Shown here: positions 12,451 to 23,535 of the stretch, in pieces
How the letters are laid out: every line of letters starts with the position of its first letter
Position numbering within the stretch: position 1 is the stretch's first letter
Assembly: GCA_964304625.1 (NCBI GenBank)
Contig: OZ199839.1
Coordinates: forward strand, 10,788,001 to 10,852,000
DNA length: 64,000 bases
Direction: 5' to 3'
Source: Kudoa neothunni
Taxonomy: Eukaryota; Cnidaria
Position numbers and translations under genes: made by a program
Notes under the pieces: generated by a model
The model's database searches: none
The model's input: only the letters and a program-made list of their open reading frames with translations
What the model was told of the DNA's origin: nothing

Positions 12451-13880
12451 TCAACATTTTCTGTCAATATAATCCACTGAGATAGAAGAAAGTGCCTCGG
12501 CATATTCGTTGTGTCCTATTTTTAGCAGGCTGTTCATACCTTTGCTGATTAATTCCTTGGCAGCTTTTTTTGTCAGCATTATTCCATCACTCTATTGTTT
12601 GAGATATTTTGTTGTTAATACTCACATCAGGTAACATTTACTTTTAAGACCAACTCGACTATTCGTTTACAATAACCGTTGATGTCATCCTTATGGTCCT
12701 TTTTCGAGGCTAGTTTTTTCAACAAGCTCAAATAGCCATTCACTTCAGTAAACTAAAAACGCATTCAAATAACTAATGCTATTCTCGATTTATTACTTGC
12801 TTAGATGCATAGATCAAAGGTGCAGTATACAGACCTAGGCGAATGTCATTTCCGGTGGGTTTGCCAAGTTGGTCAGCACATGTGTTGTAATCGAGAATAT
12901 CATCTATCAGCTAAATCCAAGAATTTATTATAATAATGAATCCTTATATTTTATAATTCTTTTACCTGAAATGCTATACCAAAATACTTCCCAAAATCGT
13001 AGGCCAACTTATGTAAATCATGTCGATCTTTGCAAGCAGCATATGCGGTCTATTTCCACTTATATCAACACCCAGAATGAACACATACCGCTTTAAAACT
13101 ATTAGCAAACAAACTAGCTGTCTTTAGATAACATATCTGTAGATAGCTGTCGATTGCAGTAGTACTAGGGTTGAAACTGTTTTTCAACTGCAACAATTCT
13201 CCTAAAATATAACAAATTTCATGAGCATCTGTCACTGTCATTTCAAATCCAATCAACCCACCTTCCACGAGATCTAATATAACTTGAGTAAGATGGGTGA
13301 TTATAGTGGGCTGGTTTAGTTTGGCTAATGAATTTGCTGCTACACCGATTATATGATCACCCGCCATGGTCGCAGGCAGAAGACCAAACTCTACTCCTAA
13401 CGAACTTGCGTTTCTTCGGGTGGAAGCATTATCAATAATGTCATCATGAATAAGACTGGCTGTGTGAATCATTTCCGAAAACGCGGCAATGCTTAGTTGC
13501 GTATGGGCAGCTTCACTACACTCACAACGCGATAATTATTTTTGTAAGTAGAAATCACACATGAGAGAAAATCGCTACCTACTAGTACTGCCGCTGATAT
13601 CGCTACCAATACCAGGCAAATTACAAGCTTTACTGATAGTTTTCCCGATTAGAATATTGGTGGTTGGCCTTATCATTTTTCCACTAGTCTGAAACTGCTT
13701 TAGAAATAGTTGACGATTCCTTGAAGGAATGGTTTCGAATTCCTACATCAACCCACCAACTGTTACAATATTCCACCCGATTTTAATAGCCACTCAGTTT
13801 TTGCTTACTTTTGATATCATACTTCTCACTACATTAAGCTCATTATGAAATAGTGCCCTTGTGGCTTTATCGATGACCAT
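12451..13880 (-). CDS. PDSS1: all-trans polyprenyl diphosphate synthase, subunit 1 (ubiquinone side-chain synthesis)
   Basis: This mitochondrial trans-isoprenyl transferase extends farnesyl/geranylgeranyl diphosphate with IPP to make the isoprenoid tail of coenzyme Q, usually as a heteromer with PDSS2. Exons on the minus strand align collinearly with human PDSS1: ELNVVRSMISK; SGKMIRPTTNILIGK; SIAAFSEMIHTASLIHDDIID, with the first aspartate-rich motif DDIID; THLTQVILDLVE joined to GELLQLKNS; KTASLFANSFKAV; then FGKYFGIAFQ and LIDDILD with the second DDxxD; DQLGKPTGNDIRLGL; and a C-terminus with SDGIMLTKKAAKELI ending at a stop at 12451-12453. Introns are about 40-70 bases. The ATG chosen (13878-13880) gives a short leader; an in-frame stop lies further upstream, so a longer targeting peptide would need another exon. 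Confidence 0.92.
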
Positions 13881-15195
13881 GGAGATGCTAAAGGTACTAA
13901 CGGGTTTAAATTTGGCCACGTGATATGTTCGAGAAGTATATTAAACCATTCATCTTGGTTCAAAAAAATCTTAATGATTCTATTTTATTGCATTTTTAAA
14001 GTTATTAGCCGTGTAAGCATTGTGAGTGACTTGTTTAAATTTTAGGGGGCGCTCCTTAGTTCTCGTAAATTTAGTCCTCAGCGTGTTTTATGTTCTCTAA
14101 TTATTTTTAATTTCAAAGAAGTTCATCTAATTTCACGAATAAATCGATATTTGGCTTAATATACATATATTTTGTTCTATGTAATAAATTGAAGTTTTAA
14201 GTCCCAGCATGCATTCGCGCACGCGCAAATGCATCTAGGATTTAAAACATTCCCGCGTCAAAAAGTTCATAATTTTTAACAAAAAATTAGAAAACACATT
14301 GGTTGTCGTTTTGAATAGTTCTGGGACCTTGGATAAATCTAGGGCTTTCCGTCCCGATTGGAGGTCCAAGCATCGTAACGTGAGTCAACGAAAAAATTGT
14401 ATCGCGAAGAAAGCTTTAAACTTAATCAGAACCTCATTCGAAAGTGTATCATGTATCAAGTACGATTTGTGAGCAATTGAATCTGAAAAAAAGTCCGGTA
14501 AAAAATCTTCGATTGATGAATTTTACTGAAAATTTTACTATGTTTTAAATCTAATATTTTCTATTTAATAATATAAACATAAATAAATTATTGAATTAAA
14601 ATTTTAGGATCCAACGTTGAAAAATTATGTTTTAAAATTGGTTAAATTTATAAAAATTGTTTATTTATATTTTAAAGTAAACTATAGGCGGAGTAAGAAT
14701 TAAATTTTAATTATCGTCAAAATTAAATTGTCAGATTTTTCAAAATTCCTGTAATCTTCATGTTCCAAGTTCAAGTAAATATCAACTCGAAAATTTCATA
14801 AACTAAAAATTTAGATTCAAGGTCGGGTCCTATGTTTATTTCAATCAATTAATTTTTGTATTTACGATTAAATTAAAAAAACTACAACATCGAATTGACG
14901 CGCAGGCGCGAATACAGTACCAGATATTCTTCTTTAAAACATTTAACAGCAAAATTATTTTTAATTTATGATTTATACATATCTTTATCTATACAATGAG
15001 GTTTTTACGATTAAATTATTGTTCAACAAAACAATAAAGAAGTCAAAACGTTAAATTTATTATCTGTTGTATCTATTTTATTCGAATTAGTTTTCTCGTT
15101 ATAGTAGACTGCTTTTTTTATTTTCCATGTAATTGAAGTAGAAATATTTTCCCTTTCTGAAAATAAATTCGTTTTTTAGTTTCATTTTCGAGAAG
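13881..15195. other. intergenic stretch upstream of PDSS1, with GC-rich motif islands
   Basis: AT-rich apart from a GC-rich palindromic island at 14208-14234 (annotated separately) and a near-match CGCGCAGGCGCG at 14899-14910. A GC-richer patch at about 14320-14390 shows no coding or repeat structure I can define. Confidence 0.4.
14208..14234. promoter_or_regulatory. NRF1-type palindrome upstream of PDSS1
   Basis: CGCGCACGCGCA at 14216-14227 is a perfect match to the NRF1 consensus YGCGCAYGCGCR. It sits inside a longer imperfect palindrome with ATGCATT-like arms. It lies 336 bases upstream of the PDSS1 ATG. NRF1 is a known activator of nuclear genes for mitochondrial proteins; binding here is inference. 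Confidence 0.5.
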
Positions 15196-15534
15196 ATGTG
15201 TAGAGTACTCCTGATAAATGGACTGAGTGCAGAAACTAAAATGAATCGAGAAGCATTAAACTTATCGATTTACTCGGTTAACGGGAATGAAATTGATAAG
15301 TCCATGTATTTGATTTTTACAACAGACAACGGACTATAATCTGGAGGTCAAGTGTTCTATTCTCGGTCCTCATACGGCATTGCTTCTGCGTTGCGAAGTC
15401 ATACTCCAAAATGAAAGCTTAGGTTAAAATGTTTGCTCAATATTAAGTGTGGTTATGGTTATTACATCAGATGCTATTATCTATTAGATGTATCAGTAAA
15501 CAATTTAACCCTCATCCTAAGGTTTAAATTTTAA
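15196..15534 (+). CDS. small unrecognised protein, three short exons
   Basis: A splice model gives exons at 15196-15279, 15329-15421 and 15488-15534, with introns of 49 and 66 bases (both GT-AG). All junctions keep one open frame of about 75 codons. The product starts MCRVLLINGLSAET, includes VKCSILGPHTALLLRCE, and ends LTLILRFKF-stop. I do not recognise it. The beta-strand-like pattern 'VLLINGLSAET' faintly recalls degenerate RRM folds, but this is weak. It is convergent with the RRM gene downstream (stop-to-stop gap of about 240 bases). An additional 5' exon is possible. Confidence 0.45.
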
Positions 15535-15771
15535 TCACAAAATAAATTAAAAATGTAGAATTACTCTATAGTGAACGTATCACTTTTATTATTAAATAAA
15601 ATAACGACAATTATCGAGTAAAATGCTATAAGATTCATAATTTTGATTAATTTGGTGTTACAGTCTTAGTAGAATAAATTAGAAGGTGAAAATGAAAAAT
15701 AAACAGAAACAATGAATATTTTTGAGCGATTGAACTATCGTTGTTTCAAAATCACAATAAACATATTCAAT

Positions 15772-17302
15772 TTAAATATTGTTGTCAACATTGTTGCTAG
15801 TTTCCTCATTATTTACATTAACAGGCTCGTTCGATTCATTTAGAGACATATTTTGGGTTTCAGAGACGATATTGCTAGCTGTGGAAACTTTAGGATCTAC
15901 ACAATCATAGACTATTATAATTCCAGCTCAGGATCACTCAAAAATGTACTATTATTTGAGGATGATTGATTAAGAGCCACAGCAGTTTGGATGAAGGTTT
16001 GGTAAAGTTGAGATATTGTTGTTAAAGTTTGAAAGTAGGCAGCGGGGTCAATACCAGGAGGAGGAGCACCATCTAAAACGCGAAAATAGCACAACACGAC
16101 ATAAAGATTTTTTACTGGTAGCAGGATTCAGCATATTTGAGAGTACACTGACAGCCGATTGTTGTTGTGGAAAGTTGGGAAGTTTGGGTGTTAACAGCGC
16201 GTTCATAAGTTTACCTAATTATCAAAAACTGTTGCCAAATTTCTTTCCACACGTTCGATTGAATATTTAACAATGAGAAAAGATCATGTTTGGGGTTTTA
16301 TAAGCGCTAGAATTTAGGCTCAACAATTACCTTGATATTCTTTTGAAAATGCAGGTTTAACTTCAACCTAAATTAACAACCAATACTTATCAGAAAGTCA
16401 CATTACCAGTGGAAATTCACTTGTTGATCACCGATTTTTTGAAAACTATTTTTTAATGCACGATCAGCCGATTCAAAATCATCAAATTCTATAAAACAAA
16501 ATCCACGTCTTCTGTGAGTTTGTGACTCGATCGGAATATCACAACTTATGATCTATGTATTAAGTAGAACTTAAAAATGGCCCATCTATACTTAGCAAAC
16601 ACTTACATTTCCATATTGTTGGAAATGCTCACGTATAGCTTCATCTTGGATTTCCTGTTTGATACCACCAACGAAAATTTTCTTGGTAATGGGAAGACCG
16701 GTCTTTTTTTGGATATTAGAATTAGACAATTCACCACTGGCCGAATATACTTTGCTGTTGGCCACAGCTCTTTTAGGATCAATCTTAAATAACAAGGAGA
16801 ATATAAATATGTAGATTGGTAGACGGAATCAGGTGTTTATGGATATGTTGTTACCGTTTTTCCGTCTAAATTGTGCGGGCAATTTTTCAAAACCTAAATT
16901 TATTCACATTAGATAATAACAGATAATTCCGATATTATTATTAGTTACATTGTTGGCTGCCTCAATTGTTTTAAAAATCACAAATCCAAACCCCCTACAA
17001 CAATAGGGTTAAATAGGTTTGGAAGGTGGAGAATTCGTGTCGAACGAAAAAATCACAAACCTCGATCGGCCTGTATTAGAATCAACTTTAATACTGCATT
17101 CGGTGACTTCACCAAATTTGGACATGTATTCCCTTAGTTTTTCTACAATTTTTGGGGCTTAAACGCTGAATTTTATCTCTGAGAAATTTACCACTAGTTG
17201 TTTCCCATGACAAACCACCCACAAATAATTTTCTAAACATATTATATTGTTTTCTCTTGATTTTTAACTAAAGAATAACCTTCCGTCATCGATATCAGTC
17301 AT
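15772..17302 (-). CDS. two-RRM RNA-binding protein of the DAZAP1/Musashi/hnRNP A family
   Basis: Such proteins bind single-stranded RNA with tandem RRMs and control splicing or translation. The minus-strand ATG at 17300-17302 starts MTDIDDGR; after a 40-50-base intron RRM1 begins with RNP2 KLFVGGLSWET. The strand/helix block with SIKVDSNTGRSRG joins across an intron to RNP1 GFGFVIFKTIEAANN. After a linker with DPKRAVANSKVYSASG, RRM2 has RNP2 KKIFVGGIKQEI and RNP1 RRGFCFIEFDDFESADRAL. The C-terminus is low-complexity (PGIDPAAYFQTLTTISQLY, then poly-Ser/Asn). I model a last intron ending near 15893, giving a Ser/Asn/Glu-rich tail that stops at 15772-15774; without it the frame stops at 15915. 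Linker length and architecture fit DAZAP1 or Musashi; which one cannot be settled. Confidence 0.85.
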
Positions 17303-17322
17303 TTTTAGAATGAACCCCGAAT

Positions 17323-17334
17323 TGCGCATGCGCG
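17323..17334. promoter_or_regulatory. NRF1-type site in the RRM-gene promoter
   Basis: TGCGCATGCGCG is a perfect YGCGCAYGCGCR match, 21 bases upstream of the RRM-gene start codon and in an otherwise AT-rich region. This close spacing suggests a core-promoter element. Factor binding is inference. Confidence 0.55.
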
Positions 17335-17339
17335 CCAAT

Positions 17340-18343
17340 ATATAACGGGTCGATATATTTGTCTCCCCATGATACGATACTTCATGAAGAAATCATTATT
17401 TCCGTTAATTTTAATGATTTTTCCATTTTTCCTATTGAAAACGAATTAGATTTAATTTTTCGATCAAATAAAATTATAGAACGATTTTTTTAATTTTAAC
17501 ATATTTTAGGACCGCTTAATTTAGTTGGGTAGATGACATCTCTTTTTGCTCCATTTAAAATCCACACTAAATGTATTTCTATTAATTTGAGGGAGTAAGA
17601 AAATCCTCATAAAAAGGTGAGTTTTTACCTGTGGAGTTAATTTTTATTTTATTGGCTCTGAGACATTTTTTTTCTAAATTCTTAATATTTTTAATAATTT
17701 AATATAAATTCAAATTAAATTATGTATATAGTTTGTGCAATATTACTTTTATTGAAAATATCAGTTTTTCTGGAATAGTACATTGTAAAATATTTGACCA
17801 TAAATATAAATCGCTACTAAAACTGAGAACTTTATTTGTTGTCTAAAAATCCAAAAATCTAAAAATAGAAGGAAAGAATGAAATAAATTTTAAGATTATT
17901 AATTTTAATCCATTTTATTAGAACTCGATTTATTAGAATTAATTTTATAACGAATTTTAAAATGATATTAATTTAATGGGTATTAAAAATTTTTAAGTAA
18001 CTCCAATAGCAGTTGAAATAAGACAATTTACATAAATAATATTTTCAGCAATAATTTTGGAAATAAGCTGAGATGATCGTGTGGTTTATCAAATACCTGG
18101 GGACTCAGATAAATTAAATAATAAACAAACCTAATATTTAATACCTGACATTTAAATTAATTTAAATAAAATTTTATTAAAATATTGAATCAGTTTTATG
18201 TTAAATTCTATAGAAAATTTGGTTCGAATAACCATTTTATGACTCTCTTGATATACGATTCTAACTAATGTTATGATTAAGCTAGTAAACCCATTCTATG
18301 CGAGTTTATGTTGGACAGTCCCATTATTATTGATTAATATAAA
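17340..18343. other. AT-rich divergent intergenic region
   Basis: The region lies between the divergently transcribed RRM gene and the membrane-protein gene. Long A/T runs, no coding signal and no repeat with defined ends. Confidence 0.4.
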
Positions 18344-20725
18344 ATGCTAATACTTATTATATTGCAAATAATAGATGCGGTGTTAGGTTAATAATTCTAT
18401 ATTTCTTTTTCGCTGTAATAATTAAGTTTAGGAGTGCAAAACGAAGACATTTTGTTAATGTATGAGAGCAACTATTTAGATAGGACAGGAATAGTCGTTT
18501 CCCCAGTAGTGAATGGGGATGAGATGGTCCCTGATTTGTGCACCTTGGAAATTTACAATAGAGCGTCTGAACTGTATGAGCATTATAATGATTGCGATCA
18601 AGAATCACAAGAGGAATGTGTCGATGTGTGCAATAATAAAAGAACAATTGATTTCAAATTTTTTAACCAAGGAGATCCTTTCATCAAGATCAAACGGTTA
18701 ATTCAAAAGGACGGAGTACAATCTTATAGATACTATGTCAAGGGATTTCCATTTAGTAGGTAATATGTGATACTTTATTTAATTTTACTTTAGTGGTTTT
18801 GGTACCATCTTATAATATTCAGTTTGTACACTTTCAGAGTCATTTTCTGTCACTGGATATAATATTGAACAAATCGGCACATTGTAAAGCATTCTACGGC
18901 GGAAGAATATGCCCCAAGATGGAATATGATGATTTGACCAATATTTATAGTTTATTATTAAACATTAATAAAATTATAGAAAAATTGGAATTGCTATGTG
19001 AGGGTTTTCCGCCATATATCTACAATTTTGTAATGTCCCCTTTCTTCAATCAAATGGGCTACCATGTTGACTTTAATGTATACAGAAGAGCCAACCCCAC
19101 TGAAATACTCATCCATTTTCACATGAATAGTCCAAATAATGTTTGTGTTTTTAAAGTGTATAATTATTTCCCACTACAAAGTGATGCGACAGGGGAATGT
19201 GGGGATGTTATTGGGGGATGTTTGAGTGTATGTTCGGATATGATTTTGTATTCGAATACACCTTGGCAACCTATATTAATGGTAAAGCTTACTGAAAGTG
19301 GCAATAGATGGGCTAAAAATAAAATATTACCTCGTAAGAAGTTTTTCGAGTTGAATGTTTTAAATGTTTTGTAGTGATAGGAAATGGCGCAGATAGTCCG
19401 ATATCAACAACGCCTACATATGATTACGTGCTTAGAGAAGCCAGTAAAACACTTCAGGCTATTATTGGTGTTAGGGAGAAATGTCCCGTGATACGAATCA
19501 AACAAGATAACATCCATCGCCAACTTTACGACTGCATTCAAAGTTATTACAAGGAAGATAATTGCAAAATGATTTTTTCTGTCACTGATATATTAAATAC
19601 TATACTTGGCCTACCATTCGACATTATATTTATAACATATTCGTTAGAGAAATGTTCCAATCAGATAAATTCCTTTATTCTTCCGGTCGATAAAGGTTAT
19701 TAGCATAAGAGAATATTTAATTACATTAGATATAGTTGGATCGGGTGTCAAAACTAACAAGCAAAGCATTAAAGTGTTACAAATCTCAAGTAATAGTGTC
19801 ACATTTAGCCTAAGAAATCAGAAAGATCTGAATAATATTTACACTTGTCAAGTTCTTGCTCAAAGATCAGGAGACTATTTGTTTTTCTTCCCAGATTGTT
19901 TGGACAAGGTGATTTGTGGTGGATATGCCGAGGAAAATTTTCGCATTATGAATCTCCAACACAGCACTACTTACAGGATAATGGTCGTTGTGTTTGAAGA
20001 TATACAGAATAATTATTACACAGAGATAAAAACAAATCGTAAAATTATCAATAAAAATAATAATAATTTGTAATTTAGCTCTACCCGAAATTATCGACCT
20101 AAGAATCGAATCACTAAACTCCACTCATATCACATCTAAACTAGTCTTAAACCCACATGAAGAGAATATTATCTGTAGATGGAAAGTTTACGGTGTGGTC
20201 ACTTTCGGTTCTATTAATACCAGAAATATGTTATATTCATGTTGGACGTCTTCCGATATCCCCCCAAATTGCAAAGATTATTCGAAATGTGGTGTGTCCG
20301 TTGACCTACCTGTTCCAAAAGATTTTGATTCGGTTCATATTTATGTTTCATTTAATAAGAAAGATGAAGCCAAATATTACAATATTTCAAAAGGTATATC
20401 ATATGTAGTGAAATTTTATAAAAATTCCCATATCATAGATATTATAACGCAATTGGTTCGTTATGGCACTCCTCCTATAGTTTACTCGGAAATAACAAAT
20501 ATTTTATCAAATATAAAAAACAAAATTGATAATGAACGATCCAATAAATTTTATAATAAAATAACGTAAATAAACATCCATTAAACTAATTGAATGTTGT
20601 ACTTATTATTTTTAAGGATTGTAGCATTGAGTTTGTTAGGTGGGCTCACAGTTTCATGGCTTATTTGGGGTTCGATTGTTTATCTGCGGAGAAGAAACTT
20701 TTTTAGAAACACAACCGATTATTAG
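18344..20725 (+). CDS. type I membrane protein with signal peptide and FN3-like domains (NDNF-like?)
   Basis: A seven-exon model (introns about 35-60 bases) reads continuously. The first exon encodes a hydrophobic leader MLILIILQIIDAVLG. A cysteine-containing N-terminal region follows (CDQESQEECVDVCNN; GGRICPKMEYDDL; CGDVIGGCLSVCSD). Then comes a beta-rich domain around 19774-20050 (TFSLRNQKDLNNIYTCQV, CLDKVICGG, NLQHSTTYRIMVVVFED), whose disulfide-like spacing and 'LxxxTxYxxxVxV' strand resemble the FN3-type domain of neuron-derived neurotrophic factor. A second such domain follows (IICRWKVYGVVTF, YSCWTSSDIPPNC). The last exon encodes one membrane helix, VALSLLGGLTVSWLIWGSIVY, and a short basic tail ending at 20725. 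A surface or secreted role is inferred. NDNF itself is secreted, so a transmembrane end would be unusual. Orthology is tentative. Confidence 0.7.
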
Positions 20726-21401
20726 ATTTGTAATTTTTCTTTATTAAATACATAATAACTTAACTAATTTTTATTTCCCTTCTTATTTAACGTATTTTAT
20801 TATTCAAATATTTTTCACAGCAAAATATAATATTACATTTATATTTTATATATAAATTCAATATTTAATTTCTTAACAATAAAAATTTTAATCAAACGAT
20901 TAAATAACACTTTAACGTTATTTATTCAACCAAATGCCTAAATATTGTTACCATTGTTCAATTCAAAATATATCACACTGCAATATCAATAAATACTACT
21001 AAACAGGTGGTATTAAAAAATATAAAAATTCAAATCTTTTTCAATAATGTTTCACTACACAAAATCTCCATTAGAATCTCCCCGATTATATTGAATGAAA
21101 ATAAACAAGTCGCCATAGATTTTTATTGAGATTAATCGAAAAAAACAATCATTCATCGACTACAACAATAGACCAAAACATCAGTTTTATCTTCGATATT
21201 GTGTGGATTGAAGAGAGTTTACACTGGAAACTACCGGTTCCCAGGAGAGTGTATTGTAAAGCGTTTGTTCTAGGTTAAGTGTGCATGTTTATATTTATTG
21301 GATAACCAGCCCAATCAATATAATCGATCTAGAGTACTTTAACGATAGAGATTGGTGGCTCAACTGTGCTATACCTAGAACAATCCAATCAACAGTTTCA
21401 A
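20726..21401. other. AT-rich intergenic region
   Basis: It holds the 3' end of the membrane-protein gene and the upstream region of the PDZ-SH3 gene. The last 150 bases are less AT-rich and may be the promoter and 5' UTR. No further coding signal. Confidence 0.4.
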
Positions 21402-23093
21402 ATGGATAACATTAGAGAGTGTCATTTTGAGGTGACTCTCTACAACGCCGGCGAAGAATACGGCATAACTTTGAGTGGGGGCAGCGACTACAACACTCCT
21501 CTCTACATCACCAAAGTACAATATAGATAGAGATCATTATTCACTCAGCATTTTTGTGATATTGATTTTTATGGTGTCACAATATATTCATGAATGTTCA
21601 CTGAACTAGGTCAAAACAGACACTCCCGCTCACCGCTGTGGCCTCAAAAAAAGAGATATTATACTTTCAATCAATCACGTCAACTGCATACAGTGCAAAC
21701 ATAACACTGCAGTAAACTTGATCAGACTGAATTCGGATTTGGTTAAATTCCTTATTTACCGGTAGATTGTGAATGGTTGATCTTTTTATTTATTACTTAA
21801 ATTTGTCGTAGATCATTGCAACCAATATACAGCATGAGTGGCCTTTTTGATGAAATGAAGACCTACGTTGAATATAAAAAACTTAATTTGGGCCAGATTT
21901 TAAGTGAAACCAGTGATATTGGGGATGATGAGAGACTATCGACTATAAAAAATGAGAAATCTCCTTCTGACCCACAATCTACTCAAATTGGTTAACTTTC
22001 TTTGAAAAGTATGTTAAAATGGTAGATGTAAACCTTTAGGAGTTCCTTCTATATTTTTGAACCAACCTAACCTCAATTCAATCACCAATGGTATCAATAA
22101 AGGGGATCAAACTTTGAGTAAAGTGGTAGGAAAATTAGTTAGATTTTTACAAATGTTTATAAAATATTTCTTATTTAATTTTTTTAAGTCATTAACCTCC
22201 TTCGGGTCAGATTGGTATAAAAACTACGCCACTAGCACTGTCAATGCAAAACAAAGTTAGTCTTTCCGCTCGGATTGCGCACATAAACACTATATTAGAT
22301 GTTACAGTGAAAGATATTATGAAATTAGAGAGAAGCAAGTCTATGCAAGGTCGGTCTTATTTCCAGCGCCCATCTTCCAAGTTCGTTAATCCAACTACTA
22401 ACCACAAGTAATATTGTCGATTTTTTCCTCTTCAAAATACACTTTCAGAGTAAAACACATGGTCGAACAATTCAACAACCAACCCCAATACATTACTAAT
22501 AATATAACAAGATCACCAAGGTATTTTTCGGCTTTAAATTACTTTTAAATATTTTACAACTAGTAGATCGGTTAATGGAGAACAAATGAGATGTGAAACG
22601 CATTACAATGGTGTGATGAATGTTTAGAATTTTTTCAAGTTAGTTTCTAGGTATTTCAAATGCGTTAACAACGCCGCTCGATGACTTTTTACAAAACCCC
22701 GCCAAATATCTTCTATCTAAAAATGGGTTCTCTTTCGATCAAAACTCAGTCTATGAAGCAATAGCCTGCGACGATTATGTTGGTAAAGGTCCATGTGAAA
22801 TCAATATAAGAAAAGTGATTGTTAATACTGAAATGCTTAAAACTACTATTACTTTAATGTTACAACCTTTTTTGAATTTTAATTAAAATTTATTAATTAA
22901 TTTAAATTGTTAGGGCACCAAATTGGTTGTATTGCGCTCCATTGACTCCAACTGGTACGAAGGGTTCATTGATTACCCCAATTTCAAGATTATACCCAAA
23001 CACATTGTTGCCATTGATCGCATTGTGTTTGTGAATAATGGCATAGATGTGGAAATCAAACCATCCGCACAACAACAGTTATCCGCCACTTGA
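21402..23093 (+). CDS. PDZ and SH3 domain adaptor protein
   Basis: Exon 1 (ATG at 21402) and exon 2 encode an N-terminal PDZ domain: carboxylate-binding loop YGITLSGGSDYNTPLYITKV, then GLKKRDIILSINHVNCIQC and NTAVNLIRLNSDLVKF. It most resembles PDZ domains of the PDLIM/Zasp type. The middle exons (21829-22700) are Ser/Asn/Gln-rich and probably unstructured, with short conserved-looking pieces such as VTVKDIMKLERSKS. The last two exons join across a 100-base intron to make an SH3 domain: AIACDDYVGKGPCEINIRK then GTKLVVLRSIDSNWYEG and KIIPKHIVAID, with the ALYDY-, WYEG- and IP-motif equivalents in place. Stop at 23091-23093. No LIM, guanylate-kinase or L27 domain is seen. The likely role is linking C-terminal peptide ligands to proline-rich partners at membrane or cytoskeleton (inference). 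Intron phases in the middle are by-eye. Confidence 0.78.
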
Positions 23094-23535
23094 ATCGGTG
23101 TAACAAAAATATCAATTACAACATTTTAATTGTAATTAGGTATCCTAGAGAGAAATTTGTTGAGTATTTGAATTCTTTTATCCCATCCACCAACAAAATG
23201 CTTTAAAAAATTTCTTTTAGATTAATTTCCACTATATTGCTAATAGATTTGAACAAAAATAAACTCGTTTTCGATTAATTTTTCTTCTTTGGGCATCCAC
23301 ATATTTTTTCCAACTAGCAAAGCTTCGATCTCTGATTGCCAATCTAATTGATCTGTTTATCTTACTTTAAAAAATATCTAATTAATTTGGTATATAATAT
23401 GATTTTTTATCGATTTAAATATTTGAAATAGACTATAAATGTTTAATATAATGTTTTATTATGGAGACGTTGTTTTGACAACAGATGAACTAATTTTTAT
23501 GTTATTATTGGATTTATTAGCTCAGTAAGATAACA
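23094..23535. other. short AT-rich intergenic region
   Basis: It lies between two plus-strand genes. AATAAA-like signals near 23257 may end the PDZ-SH3 transcript. Nothing else is seen. Confidence 0.35.
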
